DNA of 64,000 bases from CADCTQ01 sp963844325 (GTDB lineage: Bacteria; Bacteroidota; Bacteroidia; Cytophagales; 172606-1): positions 4,960,001-5,024,000 of the forward strand of contig CAWJNV010000002.1 in assembly GCA_963844325.1 (NCBI GenBank), in the 5' to 3' direction. The stretch's first letter is position 1, and each line of letters starts with the position of its first letter. Below, in pieces: positions 8,173 to 17,063 of this stretch. The notes beneath the pieces were generated by a model. It searched no databases and was not told the origin of the DNA. It saw only the letters and a program-made list of their open reading frames with translations. The translations under genes were made by a program, and so were the position numbers.

Positions 8173-9726
8173 TTACCGGGCATTGGCCGCGTGCTGCACG
8201 GCGGCCGGCTTGTCGGTGTACACCAGCACTTCGGACATCCGGAACCGCCCGCCCTCCACGGGGTTGAGCAGCTTGATGCGCACGGTGTGCTTGCCCGGGG
8301 TGAGGCCGTACTTCCAGAACAGTTCGTAGCGGCGCGTGGTGAAGGCGGCCGGCAGCTTTACCGTTTCGAGCAGCTTGCCGTCGAGGTAGAGTTCGGCGTT
8401 GAACACATGCGCCGACGTGGACTGCCAGGGCGCCGTTTCGCCCTTTACCACGAAGCCGTTGCCCTCGAAGTCGAAGGTGTGTTCGGCGCTGCCGGCTTTG
8501 AGGTCCTTGTGAATGTCCATTTTGGCCTTCGGATAGTGGCCTTCGAAGCTCTTTTCGAACTGCACCGGCACGGGTTCCTGCACGGCGATGGTCACGCCGG
8601 CCTTGTCGGCCTTGCCGCCGTTGCGCCTGATGTTTTCGAGGGCGTGCTTGTAGCCGGTTTGGTACACGTCCGCCAGCGAGGTGCTGGTGTACTTGAAGTC
8701 GATCGGCTCGGCTTCCTTGAGGCCCAGCTTCCAGTACGCCGGGATGTTCTGGTAGCCCAGCATCGTGCCCAGGATGCCGCCCGACGACGAGGGGTTGCAG
8801 TCCGAATCCTGGCCGCAGCGGGTGGTGATTTCCATCGTCTTCGTAAAGTCGCCGCCGCCGTAGAGCAGCCCGATCACCACGTAGGCCGAGTTCACGGTGG
8901 CGTCGATGTTATAAGGTACGAACACCCCGTCGGGGCAGCCGATGTCGGAGCTGTATTTTTTCTGCACCTCAAACCAGGTCTGTTTCCAGTCGTTGGGGTA
9001 CTGCTTGTGCCAGCCGATCACGTCGTTGATGCACTGGTAGAACAGGCTCTGCGGCGGGATGGTCTTGAGGGCGTGGGTCACCACGTGGTTCACGTCGCCC
9101 GACACGAAAGCCAGCGTGTACATGGCCCCCATATACACCCCGCCGTACCAACCGTCGCCGTAATTCATGATGTGGCCGATCTTGTCCGAAATCTGCGAAG
9201 CCGTATTGGGCATGCCCGGCGACATGAGGCCGGCAAAGTCCGCTTCGATCTGGTAGTCGATGCAGTCGGCGTGGGGGTTGTTGCGCCAGTGCCCCGACTC
9301 GGGCGGCATGATGCCGTTGAGTATGTTGTAGCGGCCGGCCTGGTTGGCGTGCCAGAGCATGTAGCCGGCGTTGGCGTAGGCCCTGGCGTGGGAAGCCACC
9401 GGGGCGTCGAGTCCTTCTTTCTCGAACACCTCCACGAACGTCAGGTCCATGTAAATGTCGTCGTAAAGGCCGGGGTTGTTTTCCATGGTGTGCTTAATGT
9501 AGCCGTCGTACCAGGTGATGGGCTGGTAGTCGTTGATCATCGTGCCGTTGAACCGGAACTCGGTGGGCCCGCCGAAGGTGACGCCGATGGTCTGCCCGGC
9601 CCAGCCGCCCATGATCTTGTCTTTGAGGGCTTCGTGGGAGAGCGTAACGGTCCCGGGCCTGGCCGGCTGCGCGTACGCAACCGGGCCGGCCAGGAGGAGC
9701 GAAAGGAAGAACGTAGTTATTTTCAT
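8173..9726 (-). CDS. Secreted ADP-ribosylglycohydrolase family protein
   Basis: The protein has 517 residues from MKITTFF. The signal peptide ends near AYA/Q. The catalytic domain (about residues 35-350) shows GGWAGQTIGV, the metal-binding DDIYMDLTF, and GQDSDCNPSSSGG, the paired-aspartate motifs of the ADP-ribosylglycohydrolase (DraG/ARH) fold. Residues from about 390 form a predicted beta-rich domain, perhaps carbohydrate-binding. It likely cleaves N- or O-ribosyl bonds outside the cytoplasm and releases ribose or ADP-ribose. It lies just downstream of ribokinase on the same strand, separated by a word hairpin. Confidence 0.88.
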   Translation of the reverse strand: MKITTFFLSLLLAGPVAYAQPARPGTVTLSHEALKDKIMGGWAGQTIGVTFGGPTEFRFNGTMINDYQPITWYDGYIKHTMENNPGLYDDIYMDLTFVEVFEKEGLDAPVASHARAYANAGYMLWHANQAGRYNILNGIMPPESGHWRNNPHADCIDYQIEADFAGLMSPGMPNTASQISDKIGHIMNYGDGWYGGVYMGAMYTLAFVSGDVNHVVTHALKTIPPQSLFYQCINDVIGWHKQYPNDWKQTWFEVQKKYSSDIGCPDGVFVPYNIDATVNSAYVVIGLLYGGGDFTKTMEITTRCGQDSDCNPSSSGGILGTMLGYQNIPAYWKLGLKEAEPIDFKYTSTSLADVYQTGYKHALENIRRNGGKADKAGVTIAVQEPVPVQFEKSFEGHYPKAKMDIHKDLKAGSAEHTFDFEGNGFVVKGETAPWQSTSAHVFNAELYLDGKLLETVKLPAAFTTRRYELFWKYGLTPGKHTVRIKLLNPVEGGRFRMSEVLVYTDKPAAVQHAANAR

Positions 9727-9739
9727 GGGAAGGAGGTTG

Positions 9740-9850
9740 AAGGGTTGGATGGCTGGATGGCTATATGGTTGAATGGCTATATGGCTGAATGGCTGATTAA
9801 TAACCATACAACCATTCAGCCATATAGCCATTCAACCATCCAGCCATACC
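9740..9850. repeat. Word hairpin (ATGGCTGA word), very tight loop
   Basis: The arms at 9743-9796 and 9802-9848 are nearly perfect complements built from GGATGGCTATATGG words. The loop is only a few bases. It separates ribokinase from ADP-ribosylglycohydrolase, two genes expected to be co-transcribed. Confidence 0.9.
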
Positions 9851-9867
9851 CTCATTAATTGTTACAT

Positions 9868-10800
9868 TTATAACTGGGCATTGGAAAAAAGCGTGGGCGT
9901 GGAGAGTTCCGACAGGTAAGGAGCCGAAGCCTGGGCGCCCATGCGGGTGACCGACAGCGCCGCGGCCCGGCAGGCAAAAGTCACGGCCGGTTCAATGGGA
10001 CTGCCCTTGGCAATGGCAACGGCCAACGCCCCGTTGAACACGTCGCCCGCCGCCGTGGTATCCACCGCCGTCACTTGCGGGGCGGGCACCAAAGTAGCCA
10101 CCTCGTCGGTGTGCACGTACGCCCCGCGGGCGCCCAGCGTAATCACCACCTGCCGGACGCCCTTCCGGTGGAGCAGTTCAGCGGCCCGGGCGGCCGACTC
10201 CGTGTCCGACACGCGGATGCCCGTCAGGATTTCGGCCTCCGTTTCGTTGGGCGTCACCAGGTAGAGGCAGGGCAGCAGGTCGTCGGGCAGGCGCTGGGCG
10301 GGGGCCGGGTTGAGAATCACTTTTTTGCCCTGCGCAAAGCCGTACTTGGCCGCGTGCACCACCGTGGGCAGGGGCACTTCCAGCTGGAGCAGGAGCACAT
10401 CCACCCCTTGCAGCCGCCCGCCGGCCTTGTCCACGTCGGCCTCGCTCAGCCGGGCGTTGGCGCCGGGGGCCACGGCAATCACGTTTTCGCCCTTGGCATC
10501 CACCGTGATGAGGGCCACGCCCGAGGGTTCGTCGGGGTCGGTACCCACGAAGCTCGTGTCGATGCCTTCCTTGCGAAACCCGGCCAGGGCCTGCTTGCCG
10601 AACACGTCGTCGCCCAGCCGGGCAATGAACGTGACCGCCCCGCCCAGCCGGGCCGCCGCCACGGCCTGGTTGGCGCCCTTGCCGCCGGGAAACATGAAGA
10701 ACTTGCCGCCCAGGGTCGTTTCGCCGGGGAGGGGAAGTTTGGGCGTTTTTACCACCATGTCGGTGTTCGAACTGCCAATCACTGCAATTTTGCCGTCCAT
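9868..10800 (-). CDS. rbsK: Ribokinase (PfkB family)
   Basis: The protein has 310 residues from MDGKIAVIGSSN. An upstream ATG adds eight residues that do not align. The PfkB signatures are GGKGANQAVAAARLGG near the N-terminus and DTTAAGDVFNGAL near the C-terminus, where the aspartate of AAGD is the catalytic base. ILNPAPAQ and LVTPNETEAEIL are ribokinase-type segments. It phosphorylates D-ribose to ribose-5-phosphate in the cytoplasm. It is the first gene of the minus-strand cluster that includes a secreted ribosyl hydrolase and a sugar permease. Confidence 0.93.
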   Translation of the reverse strand: MDGKIAVIGSSNTDMVVKTPKLPLPGETTLGGKFFMFPGGKGANQAVAAARLGGAVTFIARLGDDVFGKQALAGFRKEGIDTSFVGTDPDEPSGVALITVDAKGENVIAVAPGANARLSEADVDKAGGRLQGVDVLLLQLEVPLPTVVHAAKYGFAQGKKVILNPAPAQRLPDDLLPCLYLVTPNETEAEILTGIRVSDTESAARAAELLHRKGVRQVVITLGARGAYVHTDEVATLVPAPQVTAVDTTAAGDVFNGALAVAIAKGSPIEPAVTFACRAAALSVTRMGAQASAPYLSELSTPTLFSNAQL

Positions 10801-10968
10801 GCGAAGAGAAATATTTACCGCCAAAAGTTATATTATTTATTTCTAGATTACCACCCTTATTTAACCAGCCCGGCTACTTCTACCAGCCACTCCACTAACT
10901 GAAACAGGTGCTCATATTTTATACTCAATTGTTGATCTTCCATTTTTTGCGCAAAACCAGCTATTCCC

Positions 10969-12489
10969 ATGCGATCCATTGAAGCGTTGCAGGCGTTGGT
11001 TGCTTCCCTCACCAAGTCGGAGAAGCGGTACTTCAAGCTTTTCTGCGACCGGCAGGAGGGCGACAAGGCGTACTGGCGGCTCTACCAGATCCTGGAGGCG
11101 GAACCACCCGGTGCGGCCCGGGTGCAGGAGGCGTTTGTACAGTACTACCCACTCCCCCTGCTGGAAGCGGCCCGCAAGCACCTCTACAAAATGCTGATGA
11201 AAAGCTTGCGGGGCTACCACGCCCACCACTCGCTGCAACAGCAGTTGCTGAGCCTCCTCCAGGACGTTCAGATCCTGTTCCACAAGGGCTTGGCCGAAAC
11301 CGGCTTTGCGCAACTCGAAAAGGCCAAGGCGCTGGCCCTGCGCCACGAGCAATTCCCCTGCTACCTGCTGGCGGCCCAGCTCGAATTGCAGTACCTGACC
11401 GAGTTGGAATTCCGGGACCTGGAGGAAGGAGAACTGGTGGCCCGGCAGGAAAGCATCAACGACGTACTCTACCAACAGCTTTTCATCAACAAGCACGCCT
11501 CCCTCTACGGCGTGCTGCTGCACCGGTACTTCCACCGGGGCGCCATCCGCAGTCCCAAGGAGTTGGAGCGGCTCAACGACCTGCTGCTGGAGGAGCACCA
11601 GGTGAATGCCAACCGGCGGTACCCCTCCTTCCAGTCGGCCAAGCAGCACTGGCTGTTCCAGTCCACCTACTTCCTGATGACGGGCCAGTACGAGGAGAGC
11701 GTAGCCCTGTTCGGGCAACTGGAAGGCTTGTTCAGCAAGCACCGTGAACTGTGGGCCGATGCGCCGGTCTATTACGCGTACCTCGTGGATGGCGTCCTGA
11801 CCGGCCTGCGGTCGCTGGGCAAGCACGACACCATGCGCACCTTCATTGAGGGCCTTAAAAACGTGAGCCTCAACACGCCGGGGCAGCTTTTGCAGCTCAA
11901 CCAGGTGGCCCTGGGTCACGAACTGAGCCTGCTCATCGACGCGGGGGAATTTGAGCGGGGACTGGCGTTGTGGGAGGCCTACCGCGACCGGCACCCGGCC
12001 GACGCCCCGGCGGCTCCTTCCCGGAGCGGGGTGTCGCTGTATTTCCCGGCGGCGGTGGTGTACTTCGGCCTGGGGCGGTACCCGGCCACGCTGCAACTGG
12101 TCAACCGGGTGCTCAACACCCACCAGGCGTTTCTTTCGGCGGCCCGCTACAGCCTGTTCCGCCTGCTGCACCTGCTGGTGCACTACGAACTGGGCAACCT
12201 CGACTACCTGGGCTACGAGGTGCGTTCGGTGGAGCGGCAACTGCGGTCCCGCAAGCGGCTGTTCCGGTCGGAGAAGGTCTTGCTGCACTTTTTCAAGCAA
12301 TCGGCCAACGGGGTGCGGCCGCCGGAACTGCTCCCGCCCCTGCACGGGCAGCTTACGGAGTTGGGGCAGGACGCCTACGAAAAGCAGTTGCTCGGGGCGT
12401 TTCCGTTCGCGGCGTGGGCGGCGGCCAGGCTGCAAAAAGTACCCTTTGCGCAGTGGTTGCGGCAGCAGGCGGCGGCGCGGCCGGCGTAA
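10969..12489 (+). CDS. Conserved hypothetical protein, helical (TPR-like)
   Basis: The protein has 506 residues and no signal peptide. It begins MRSIEALQALVASLTKSE, followed by a run of amphipathic helices rich in Leu, Gln, Tyr and Arg that resemble helical-repeat (TPR-like) proteins. I do not recognise a catalytic motif. It is divergent from ribokinase over 168 bp and convergent with the nuclease gene at 12556. Proteins with this opening (SLTKSEKRYFKLF) are, from memory, widespread in Cytophagales but uncharacterised. Confidence 0.78.
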   Translation: MRSIEALQALVASLTKSEKRYFKLFCDRQEGDKAYWRLYQILEAEPPGAARVQEAFVQYYPLPLLEAARKHLYKMLMKSLRGYHAHHSLQQQLLSLLQDVQILFHKGLAETGFAQLEKAKALALRHEQFPCYLLAAQLELQYLTELEFRDLEEGELVARQESINDVLYQQLFINKHASLYGVLLHRYFHRGAIRSPKELERLNDLLLEEHQVNANRRYPSFQSAKQHWLFQSTYFLMTGQYEESVALFGQLEGLFSKHRELWADAPVYYAYLVDGVLTGLRSLGKHDTMRTFIEGLKNVSLNTPGQLLQLNQVALGHELSLLIDAGEFERGLALWEAYRDRHPADAPAAPSRSGVSLYFPAAVVYFGLGRYPATLQLVNRVLNTHQAFLSAARYSLFRLLHLLVHYELGNLDYLGYEVRSVERQLRSRKRLFRSEKVLLHFFKQSANGVRPPELLPPLHGQLTELGQDAYEKQLLGAFPFAAWAAARLQKVPFAQWLRQQAAARPA

Positions 12490-12555
12490 TCTCTTATACC
12501 GGGAAAAAACAATTGGTGTCCCAGCCTATGCCGGGGCAGGTTTGTCCGGATGCGC

Positions 12556-13407
12556 TTAGTTGCCCGCTTCCAGTTGCTGCCGGAGTTGGGCAATGCGTTC
12601 GGCGGGCAGTTTGGTAATGCGCGTCACTACGTCTTCGGGAAAACCTTCTCTAAGCATGTTCAAGGCTGTTTCTTCCTTGCCTCTCTGCTCGCCTTCTTCT
12701 TTTCCTTTCTGCAAGCCTCTCTGCTCGCCTTTCTGCTCGCCCTTCTGGATGCCGAGCTGGTAGAGGGCGTCTTCGGTGATGTCGATGTCGAGTGCCATGT
12801 GCTGGGCGGCGTTTAAAACGGTGGTACTTAAATTCCTCAATAGGGCTAAACGAGCCAGTTGCACGGTGCGTTGCGACAACTCCAGGGTGCCGCTCGTGCT
12901 TTGGCGTAATTTAGCCAGAATCTTCCGGGCAATCAACCCCGCCTCTTGTCCGCCGAAGTCGGCCAGAATCGCCAGCAGCACCTCCTGGCTGTGGTCCGAG
13001 TCAAGGAAGGTCTGGTAGGGAAACGACTTGAGGTCCACCAGCCCGTAGCGGTAGGAAAACGCCTCGGTCTCCAGCTGGTGCTCCATGCGCAGGGCCTCTT
13101 TGCCCACGTAGATGACGAACTGGCGGATGGGCAGTTGGCGCTGGTAGTGCAGAAAAGCGTGGTAGAGCATCATCCGCGAGAGCATCTGCTTGTCGTTGGT
13201 ACTCTGGAATTCGCAGTGCAGAATGAAAGGCTGGCCGGTCTGCGGGGTTACCTGCCAGAGCTGGTCGGCTTCCCGTTGGGCCGTGTACTGCAAGTCGCCC
13301 GGCAGGGGTTTGTATTCCCCGGCGGGAATGCCGAGTACTTTGCGGGCCACGGCCGGGAACAGGTCCCGCAGCACTTCCCGGAAGATCTTGTCGTAATCCT
13401 GAGCCAT
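12556..13407 (-). CDS. Rpn-like PD-(D/E)XK nuclease family protein
   Basis: The protein has 283 residues. The N-terminal part carries the Rpn/PDDEXK-transposase-like core: DYDKIFREVLRDLF, then the catalytic-like ILHCEFQS (ExQ motif), then YHAFLHYQ and FVIYVG. The C-terminus has the characteristic charged KGEQKGEQRGLQKGKEEGEQ stretch and a final helical motif (LREGFPEDVV-ITKLP). Family members promote RecA-independent recombination and often vary in number between strains. It is divergent from IMP dehydrogenase with a CAGTAATCAG hairpin between. Confidence 0.85.
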   Translation of the reverse strand: MAQDYDKIFREVLRDLFPAVARKVLGIPAGEYKPLPGDLQYTAQREADQLWQVTPQTGQPFILHCEFQSTNDKQMLSRMMLYHAFLHYQRQLPIRQFVIYVGKEALRMEHQLETEAFSYRYGLVDLKSFPYQTFLDSDHSQEVLLAILADFGGQEAGLIARKILAKLRQSTSGTLELSQRTVQLARLALLRNLSTTVLNAAQHMALDIDITEDALYQLGIQKGEQKGEQRGLQKGKEEGEQRGKEETALNMLREGFPEDVVTRITKLPAERIAQLRQQLEAGN

Positions 13408-13408
13408 A

Positions 13409-13495
13409 TCAGTAACAGTAATCAGTGAACAGTAATCAGTTGCGGCAACTTACGCACACCCACTGCTTACTGTTTACTGATTACTGTTCACTGAT
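13409..13495. repeat. Word hairpin (CAGTAATCAG word) with GTGCGTAAG loop
   Basis: The left arm (13409-13441) is CAGTAACAGTAATCAGTGAAC words. The right arm (13464-13495) is the complement. On the minus strand the loop (13442-13462) reads TGGGTGTGCGTAAGTTGCCGC, less one end base. The same loop occurs at 41126-41146 inside a hairpin with different stem words. Confidence 0.88.
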
Positions 13496-13508
13496 TTCCG
13501 GGCAACTA

Positions 13509-13540
13509 TTTTTACGGCGGAACGCGATGTGGTATATTTG
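13509..13540 (+). promoter_or_regulatory. Bacteroidota-type promoter of the IMP dehydrogenase gene
   Basis: A perfect TATATTTG (13533-13540) matches the TANNTTTG -7 consensus. A TTTTT run at 13509-13513, 19 bp upstream, stands for the -33 TTTG. Transcription would start near 13547, about 11 nt before the ATG. Confidence 0.6.
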
Positions 13541-13557
13541 CCAAAAGTGTATCTACC

Positions 13558-15057
13558 ATGGGATACTACTTCAGCGATGTATCAAGAACTTTCAGCGAGT
13601 ATTTACTGATTCCGGGCCTGACCCGGAAAGACTGCGTCCCGGACAACGTGTCTTTGAAAACGCCGCTGCTTAAGTTCAGAAAAGGGGAAAAACCGGCCAT
13701 TGAACTGAGCATCCCCCTGGTATCATCGATCATGCAGGCCGTCTCGGACCACAACATGGCCATTGCCCTGGCCCGCAACGGCGGCCTCTCCTTCATCTTC
13801 GGCTCCCAGCCCGTGGACCTACAGGCCGAAATGGTGCGGAAGGTGAAAAAATTCAAGGCGGGCTTCGTGATGAGCGACGCCAACCTGACCCCGGAGCAGA
13901 CGCTGGAAGACGTGGTCCGCGTCAAGAAAAGAACCGGGCACTCCACCATCGGCGTCACCGACGACGGTTCCTCCAACGGCCGGCTGCTGGGCATCGTCAC
14001 CAGCCGCGACTACCGCGAAACCAAGGACAGCGCCAACAAACGGGTCCGCGACTTCATGACCCCGTTCTCCAGCCTCATCGTGGGCGACCTGGGCATCTCC
14101 CTGAGCGAAGCCAACGAAATCATCTGGACGCATAAACTCAACTGCCTGCCCATCATCGACCGGGAGCAGAAACTCCAGTACTTCGTGTTCCGCAAGGACT
14201 ACGAAGCCCACCAGGAAAACCCCAACGAACTGCTCGACGCCAACAAAAAGCTGATCGTCGGGGCGGGCATCAATACGCACGACTACCGGGAACGGGTACC
14301 CGCCCTGGTGGAGGCCGGCGCCGACGTGCTCTGCATCGACTCCTCCGACGGATTCACCGAGTGGCAGCGCGAAACCATCCAGTACATCAAGGAAACCTAC
14401 CGGGGCAAGGTAAAGGTAGGCGGCGGCAACATCGTCGACAAAGAAGGCTTCCTGTACCTGGCCGAAGCCGGGGCCGACTTCATCAAGGTAGGCATCGGCG
14501 GGGGCTCCATCTGCATCACCCGCGAACAAAAAGGCATCGGCCGCGGCCAGGCCACCGCCATGATCGAGGTGGCGGCGGCCCGCGACAAGTACTTCCAGGA
14601 AACGGGCGTCTACATCCCCCTGTGCTGCGACGGCGGCATCGTGCACGACTACCACATGGTGCTGGCCCTGGCCATGGGCGCCGACTTCCTGATGATGGGC
14701 CGCTACTTCGCCCGCATGGACGAAAGCCCCACCCGCAAGCTCAAGATCGGCAACAACTACGTAAAAGAATACTGGGGCGAAGGCTCCAACCGGGCCCGCA
14801 ACTGGCAGCGCTACGAGATGGGCGACGACGAAAGCAACCTCAAGTTTGAGGAAGGCGTGGACAGCTACGTGCCCTACGCCGGCAAGCTCAAAGACAACCT
14901 CAACCTGACGCTCAGCAAGATCAAGTCTACCATGTGCAGTTGCGGCGCCAAGTCCGTCCCCGAATTGCAGCAAACCGCCCGGCTCACTGTAGTCTCATCG
15001 ACCAGCATCGTGGAGGGCGGGGCGCACGACGTGATCCTCAAAGAAACCAACATATAA
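13558..15057 (+). CDS. guaB: IMP dehydrogenase
   Basis: The protein has 499 residues. It oxidises IMP to XMP with NAD+, the committed step of guanine nucleotide synthesis. Two CBS motifs occupy about residues 95-215 (STIGVTDDG-LLGIVTSRDYRE; FMTPFSSLIV-LNCLPIIDREQ). The catalytic loop is GGGSICITREQKGIG, with the nucleophilic cysteine near residue 319. The mobile flap contains the NRARNWQRYEM segment, and the phosphate site is CDGGIVHDYHM / GADFLMMGRYFARMDESP. The length matches the family. A Bacteroidota promoter lies just upstream. The gene is likely monocistronic. Confidence 0.95.
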   Translation: MGYYFSDVSRTFSEYLLIPGLTRKDCVPDNVSLKTPLLKFRKGEKPAIELSIPLVSSIMQAVSDHNMAIALARNGGLSFIFGSQPVDLQAEMVRKVKKFKAGFVMSDANLTPEQTLEDVVRVKKRTGHSTIGVTDDGSSNGRLLGIVTSRDYRETKDSANKRVRDFMTPFSSLIVGDLGISLSEANEIIWTHKLNCLPIIDREQKLQYFVFRKDYEAHQENPNELLDANKKLIVGAGINTHDYRERVPALVEAGADVLCIDSSDGFTEWQRETIQYIKETYRGKVKVGGGNIVDKEGFLYLAEAGADFIKVGIGGGSICITREQKGIGRGQATAMIEVAAARDKYFQETGVYIPLCCDGGIVHDYHMVLALAMGADFLMMGRYFARMDESPTRKLKIGNNYVKEYWGEGSNRARNWQRYEMGDDESNLKFEEGVDSYVPYAGKLKDNLNLTLSKIKSTMCSCGAKSVPELQQTARLTVVSSTSIVEGGAHDVILKETNI

Positions 15058-15138
15058 GTAGTTGTTGGTTATTGGTTGTTCGTTGATCGAACGTAAATCG
15101 TTTGACTCACAGCGAATTATGTCCTCAGATAGTATAAA

Positions 15139-15222
15139 CTAATTTTACTGACGCCAACGCCCCCTACTACGGGCCGGTTAAGGGAACCATCACCATCACG
15201 GCTTTCAACGCGGCCACCAATG
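15139..15222 (+). pseudogene. Fragment of a lost exported-protein gene
   Basis: A short coding-like stretch reads FTDANAPYYGPVKGTITI followed by TAFNAATN. It is preceded by an in-frame stop and runs directly into ATGGCTGAATGG words at 15228. It resembles a beta-strand repeat of a secreted or lipoprotein domain. No start or remaining domain is visible. The rest of 15058-15358 is repeat: GTTGTTGGTTATTGG words just after IMP dehydrogenase and the hairpin below. Confidence 0.4.
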
Positions 15223-15354
15223 GTTACATGGCTGAATGGCTATATGGCTGAATGGTTTTGCTTACGCCCGCACCACTTCCCGTCATACAACCATATAGCC
15301 ATACAACCATATAGCCATTCAGCCATATAGCCATTCAGCCATATAACCATTCAA
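15223..15354. repeat. Word hairpin (ATGGCTGA word) with CGTAAGC loop
   Basis: The left arm (15225-15257) consists of ATGGCTGAATGGCTATATGG words. The right arm (15282-15354) is a longer complementary run. On the minus strand the loop reads GCGGGCGTAAGCAAAACC (15255-15270 region), matching the shared loop core. Confidence 0.85.
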
Positions 15355-15358
15355 CTTT

Positions 15359-15919
15359 TTACTCTTTCAACTGTCTGATCACGCGGCAGGGGTTGCCGGC
15401 GGCGAACACGTCGGCGGGAATGTCGCGGGTGACCACGCTGCCGGCGCCGATGATGGTGCGGTCGCCGATGGTGACGCCGGGGCAGATGACGGCGCTGCCG
15501 CCCACCCACACGTCTTCGCCGATGGTGATGGGCTTGGCGTACTCCACGCCGGAGCTTCGCTCCTGGTGGTCGATGGGGTGCGTGGCGGTGTACACCTGCA
15601 CGTTGGGCCCGAACAGGGTGCGGCTGCCGATCTTCACGTAGGTAACGTCGAGCACCACGCAGTTGAAATTGAAAAACACCTTCTCGCCGACGATCATGTT
15701 GAAGCCGTAGTCGCAGTAGAAGGGCGGCTGCAACCACAGGCCCGGCCCGGCGTTGGGAATGAGTTCTTTCAGCACCCGGGCCCGTTCGGTGGTCTGGTCT
15801 TCCCGGGTGTCGTTGAGTTCCTTGATGAGCAGCCGGGTGCGCAGCCGGTCCGCGACGAGTTGCGGGTCGAGCGGGTCGTACAACTCAGCGTCGAGCATTT
15901 TTTGTTTTTCGGTTTTCAT
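15359..15919 (-). CDS. Hexapeptide-repeat sugar O-acetyltransferase (Maa/LacA/NodL type)
   Basis: The protein has 186 residues from MKTEKQKML, typical for maltose/galactoside O-acetyltransferases. An N-terminal helical cap (MLDAELYDPLDPQLVADR) precedes a left-handed beta helix of hexapeptide repeats. The catalytic histidine is in YTATHPID, and the CoA-binding C-terminus contains GEDVWVGGSAVICPGVTIG and GAGSVVTRDIP. It transfers acetyl from acetyl-CoA to a sugar hydroxyl in the cytoplasm. Frame upstream of 15919 is a non-coding extension. Confidence 0.92.
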   Translation of the reverse strand: MKTEKQKMLDAELYDPLDPQLVADRLRTRLLIKELNDTREDQTTERARVLKELIPNAGPGLWLQPPFYCDYGFNMIVGEKVFFNFNCVVLDVTYVKIGSRTLFGPNVQVYTATHPIDHQERSSGVEYAKPITIGEDVWVGGSAVICPGVTIGDRTIIGAGSVVTRDIPADVFAAGNPCRVIRQLKE

Positions 15920-16091
15920 CGGGTTGGGTGATTGGGTAGTTGCATCTGCCGTAATTCTACAAAATTTCCCGGGCCTTTCGTCACGCCACGAAGGCACGAA
16001 GACACAAAGGAACCCCAGGGCTACCCCAACCGGCCGCGTCTTTGTGCGTCGGTCATGCACCCAAAGGGATCGGCTTCCCGTTTTACCCGTC

Positions 16092-16204
16092 ATCAACAGA
16101 AGCCAAATTTTAAATTATGGATTTTGGATTATGAATTACCCGCTGTGGCCTCTGACCATCAACGGCTTGTGATCTAAAATTCATAATTTAAAATCTATAA
16201 TTTA
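16092..16204. repeat. AT-rich word hairpin (AAATTATGGATTT word)
   Basis: The left arm (16106-16139) contains AATTTTAAATTATGGATTTT. The right arm (16176-16204) is AAATTCATAATTTAAAATC and so on. It is much more AT-rich than its surroundings and abuts the start of the PAP2 gene, so it could influence its promoter or leader. Confidence 0.75.
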
Positions 16205-17029
16205 ATGCTGCCTGCACCTATGGTAAAAACAGGTTTCGTAGGGTTGTTGCTCGCGCTGCGCCTGCTGGCCGGCCCGGCAATACCCGCCAACGGACAAGCC
16301 CCGGTCAACCCCGCGCCGGTCACGGCCGACAGCACCCGGGCCCGGCCCTCGGCCCCGGATTCCCGCTGGTACCGTACCCAGGGGTTTCGTACCGTGGCCG
16401 CACCGGCCCTGCTGATCGGGTACGGCGTCACGGCGGTCGGCGAACGCGGCTTCCCCGTCAGCAGCCAGGACGTGTACCGGGCGCGGCAAACCTACTTCCC
16501 CGGCTTTCGCACCGGGATCGACGACGTGACCTTCGCGCTGCCGGCCCTGGCCGTGTACGGCCTCGGGGCGGCCGGCGTGGCGGGCAAACACGCCCCCGGG
16601 CAGCAAACCGTGCTGCTCCTGCTTTCGGGGGCCCTGGCCAACGGCGTGTCGCTGGGGCTGAAGGGCACGGCCGGCACGCTGCGGCCCGACGGCACCACCC
16701 CCAACAGTTTTCCTTCCGGCCACACCACCAATGCCTTCGTGGCGGCGGAGTTCCTGCACCAGGAATACAAACACCGGAGCGCCTGGTACAGCGTGGCCGG
16801 CTACTCGGTAGCGGGAGCCACCGGGGTCCTGCGCCTGCTCAACAACCGGCACTGGCTCTCCGACGTGCTGGCCGGGGCCGGCATCGGCATGCTGTCTACC
16901 AAGGTCGTGTACCTGGCCTACCCGTGGGCGTACCGAAAGCTCACGGGCCGGGCCCCCGACAAATTCGGCCTCATCCCTACCTGCGGGGCCGGCGGCGCCG
17001 GGTTTTACGCCGTGATCCGGCTCGACTGA
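16205..17029 (+). CDS. PAP2-family (type 2 phosphatidic acid) phosphatase
   Basis: The protein has 274 residues; an internal Met at 16220 is an alternative start. An N-terminal hydrophobic segment acts as signal or anchor. The three phosphatase motifs are in order: KGTAGTLRPDG, PSGHTTNAF and RLLNNRHWLSDVLAG. The histidines of PSGH and of RHWLSD are the catalytic pair. It likely dephosphorylates a lipid phosphate (phosphatidate or undecaprenyl pyrophosphate) at the periplasmic face. It is convergent with the DUF1501 gene over 34 bp. Confidence 0.9.
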   Translation: MLPAPMVKTGFVGLLLALRLLAGPAIPANGQAPVNPAPVTADSTRARPSAPDSRWYRTQGFRTVAAPALLIGYGVTAVGERGFPVSSQDVYRARQTYFPGFRTGIDDVTFALPALAVYGLGAAGVAGKHAPGQQTVLLLLSGALANGVSLGLKGTAGTLRPDGTTPNSFPSGHTTNAFVAAEFLHQEYKHRSAWYSVAGYSVAGATGVLRLLNNRHWLSDVLAGAGIGMLSTKVVYLAYPWAYRKLTGRAPDKFGLIPTCGAGGAGFYAVIRLD

Positions 17030-17063
17030 CCCGCCGGGGCCGCCGGCTTCGGGAACTGGGGGA

